DNA of 6,210 bases, taken from the NCBI GenBank assembly GCA_905373625.1, contig CAJPTS010000115.1, positions 1-6,210 of the forward strand. Reading direction: 5' to 3'. A model generated the notes under the pieces. The model did not search any database, was not told the DNA's origin, and worked only from the letters and a program-made list of their open reading frames with translations. Source of the DNA: Bacteroidia bacterium. GTDB taxonomy: Bacteria > Bacteroidota > Bacteroidia > Bacteroidales > CAJPTX01. Of this stretch, positions 6,089 to 6,210 are shown in pieces. The translations under genes and the position numbers were made by a program. Positions within the stretch are counted from its first letter, which is position 1. Every line of letters begins with the position of its first letter.

Positions 6089-6210
6089 CTATTCTTTAAC
6101 AACTCTTAGCACCTTCGTAGCACCATTCTCTACAGTGATGTGCAAGAGGTAGAGCCCTGAAGCCAAGTCGGAGGTTTCAATTGTTACCTCGTGGCTTTCA
6201 AAGTTACCAC
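6089..6210 (-). CDS. T9SS cargo protein, C-terminal sorting domain (partial)
   Basis: Only the last 39 codons are in the window; the gene runs off the right edge and its stop is TAG (complement of CTA at 6089-6091). The visible residues show the end of a type A T9SS sorting domain: a strand (SHEVTIETSDL), the hallmark turn ASGLYLLHI, then a short hairpin and a basic-hydrophobic end, KVLRVVKE. In Porphyromonas and relatives this Ig-like domain directs proteins across the outer membrane, is usually cleaved, and often leads to anchoring through anionic lipopolysaccharide. What the mature protein does (protease, adhesin or other) cannot be told from this fragment. Transcription ends at the terminator at 6000-6036. 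Confidence 0.87.
   Translation of the reverse strand, partial: GNFESHEVTIETSDLASGLYLLHITVENGATKVLRVVKE

Noticed and set aside
5881..6099. Plus-strand frame across the lipoprotein promoter and terminator
   Set aside because: It spans a clear terminator hairpin and promoter box of the opposite strand and has no protein family character.

Overview
The window reads as a chromosomal segment of a Bacteroidota (Bacteroidetes) bacterium, most likely Porphyromonas-like. Three things in the sequence support this. Exact TAnnTTTG promoter -7 boxes stand upstream of two genes, and upstream Shine-Dalgarno signals are weak or absent. A partial gene at the right edge ends in a type IX secretion (T9SS) C-terminal sorting domain. 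The arginine decarboxylase and its neighbours look like the Bacteroidota versions of their families. Assignment below phylum level is inference.

Layout. Bases 1-1284 (+) hold the 3' part of an AsmA-like envelope protein gene. It ends in a coiled coil, a hydrophobic segment and a tail encoded by a 7-bp tandem repeat. Bases 1285-1449 hold a second, degenerate 7-bp repeat array and the promoter of the next gene. Bases 1450-4779 (+) form a compact unit of speA (biosynthetic arginine decarboxylase), a TatD-family metal-dependent hydrolase gene and tcdA (tRNA threonylcarbamoyladenosine dehydratase), with gaps of 19 and 5 nt. Bases 4780-5050 are a convergent intergenic gap with no convincing gene. 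Bases 5051-5908 (-) encode a lipoprotein with two tandem SnoaL/NTF2-like domains. Its promoter box sits inside a perfect inverted repeat. Bases 6000-6036 (-) are a strong intrinsic terminator with a cUUCGg loop. It closes the gene at 6089-6210 (-), of which only the last 39 codons are in the window.

How the genes fit together. The genes of the + strand unit have unrelated housekeeping roles (polyamine precursor synthesis, a TatD hydrolase, tRNA modification at position 37), so co-transcription need not mean a shared pathway. The AsmA-like protein, the lipoprotein and the T9SS cargo are all envelope or exported proteins, but they are transcribed separately. I see no CRISPR array, transposase, phage gene or recognisable defence system. 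The least ordinary signals are the 7-bp repeat arrays at 1244-1364, which supply both the AsmA C-terminus and a promoter-like sequence, and the inverted repeat over the lipoprotein promoter.
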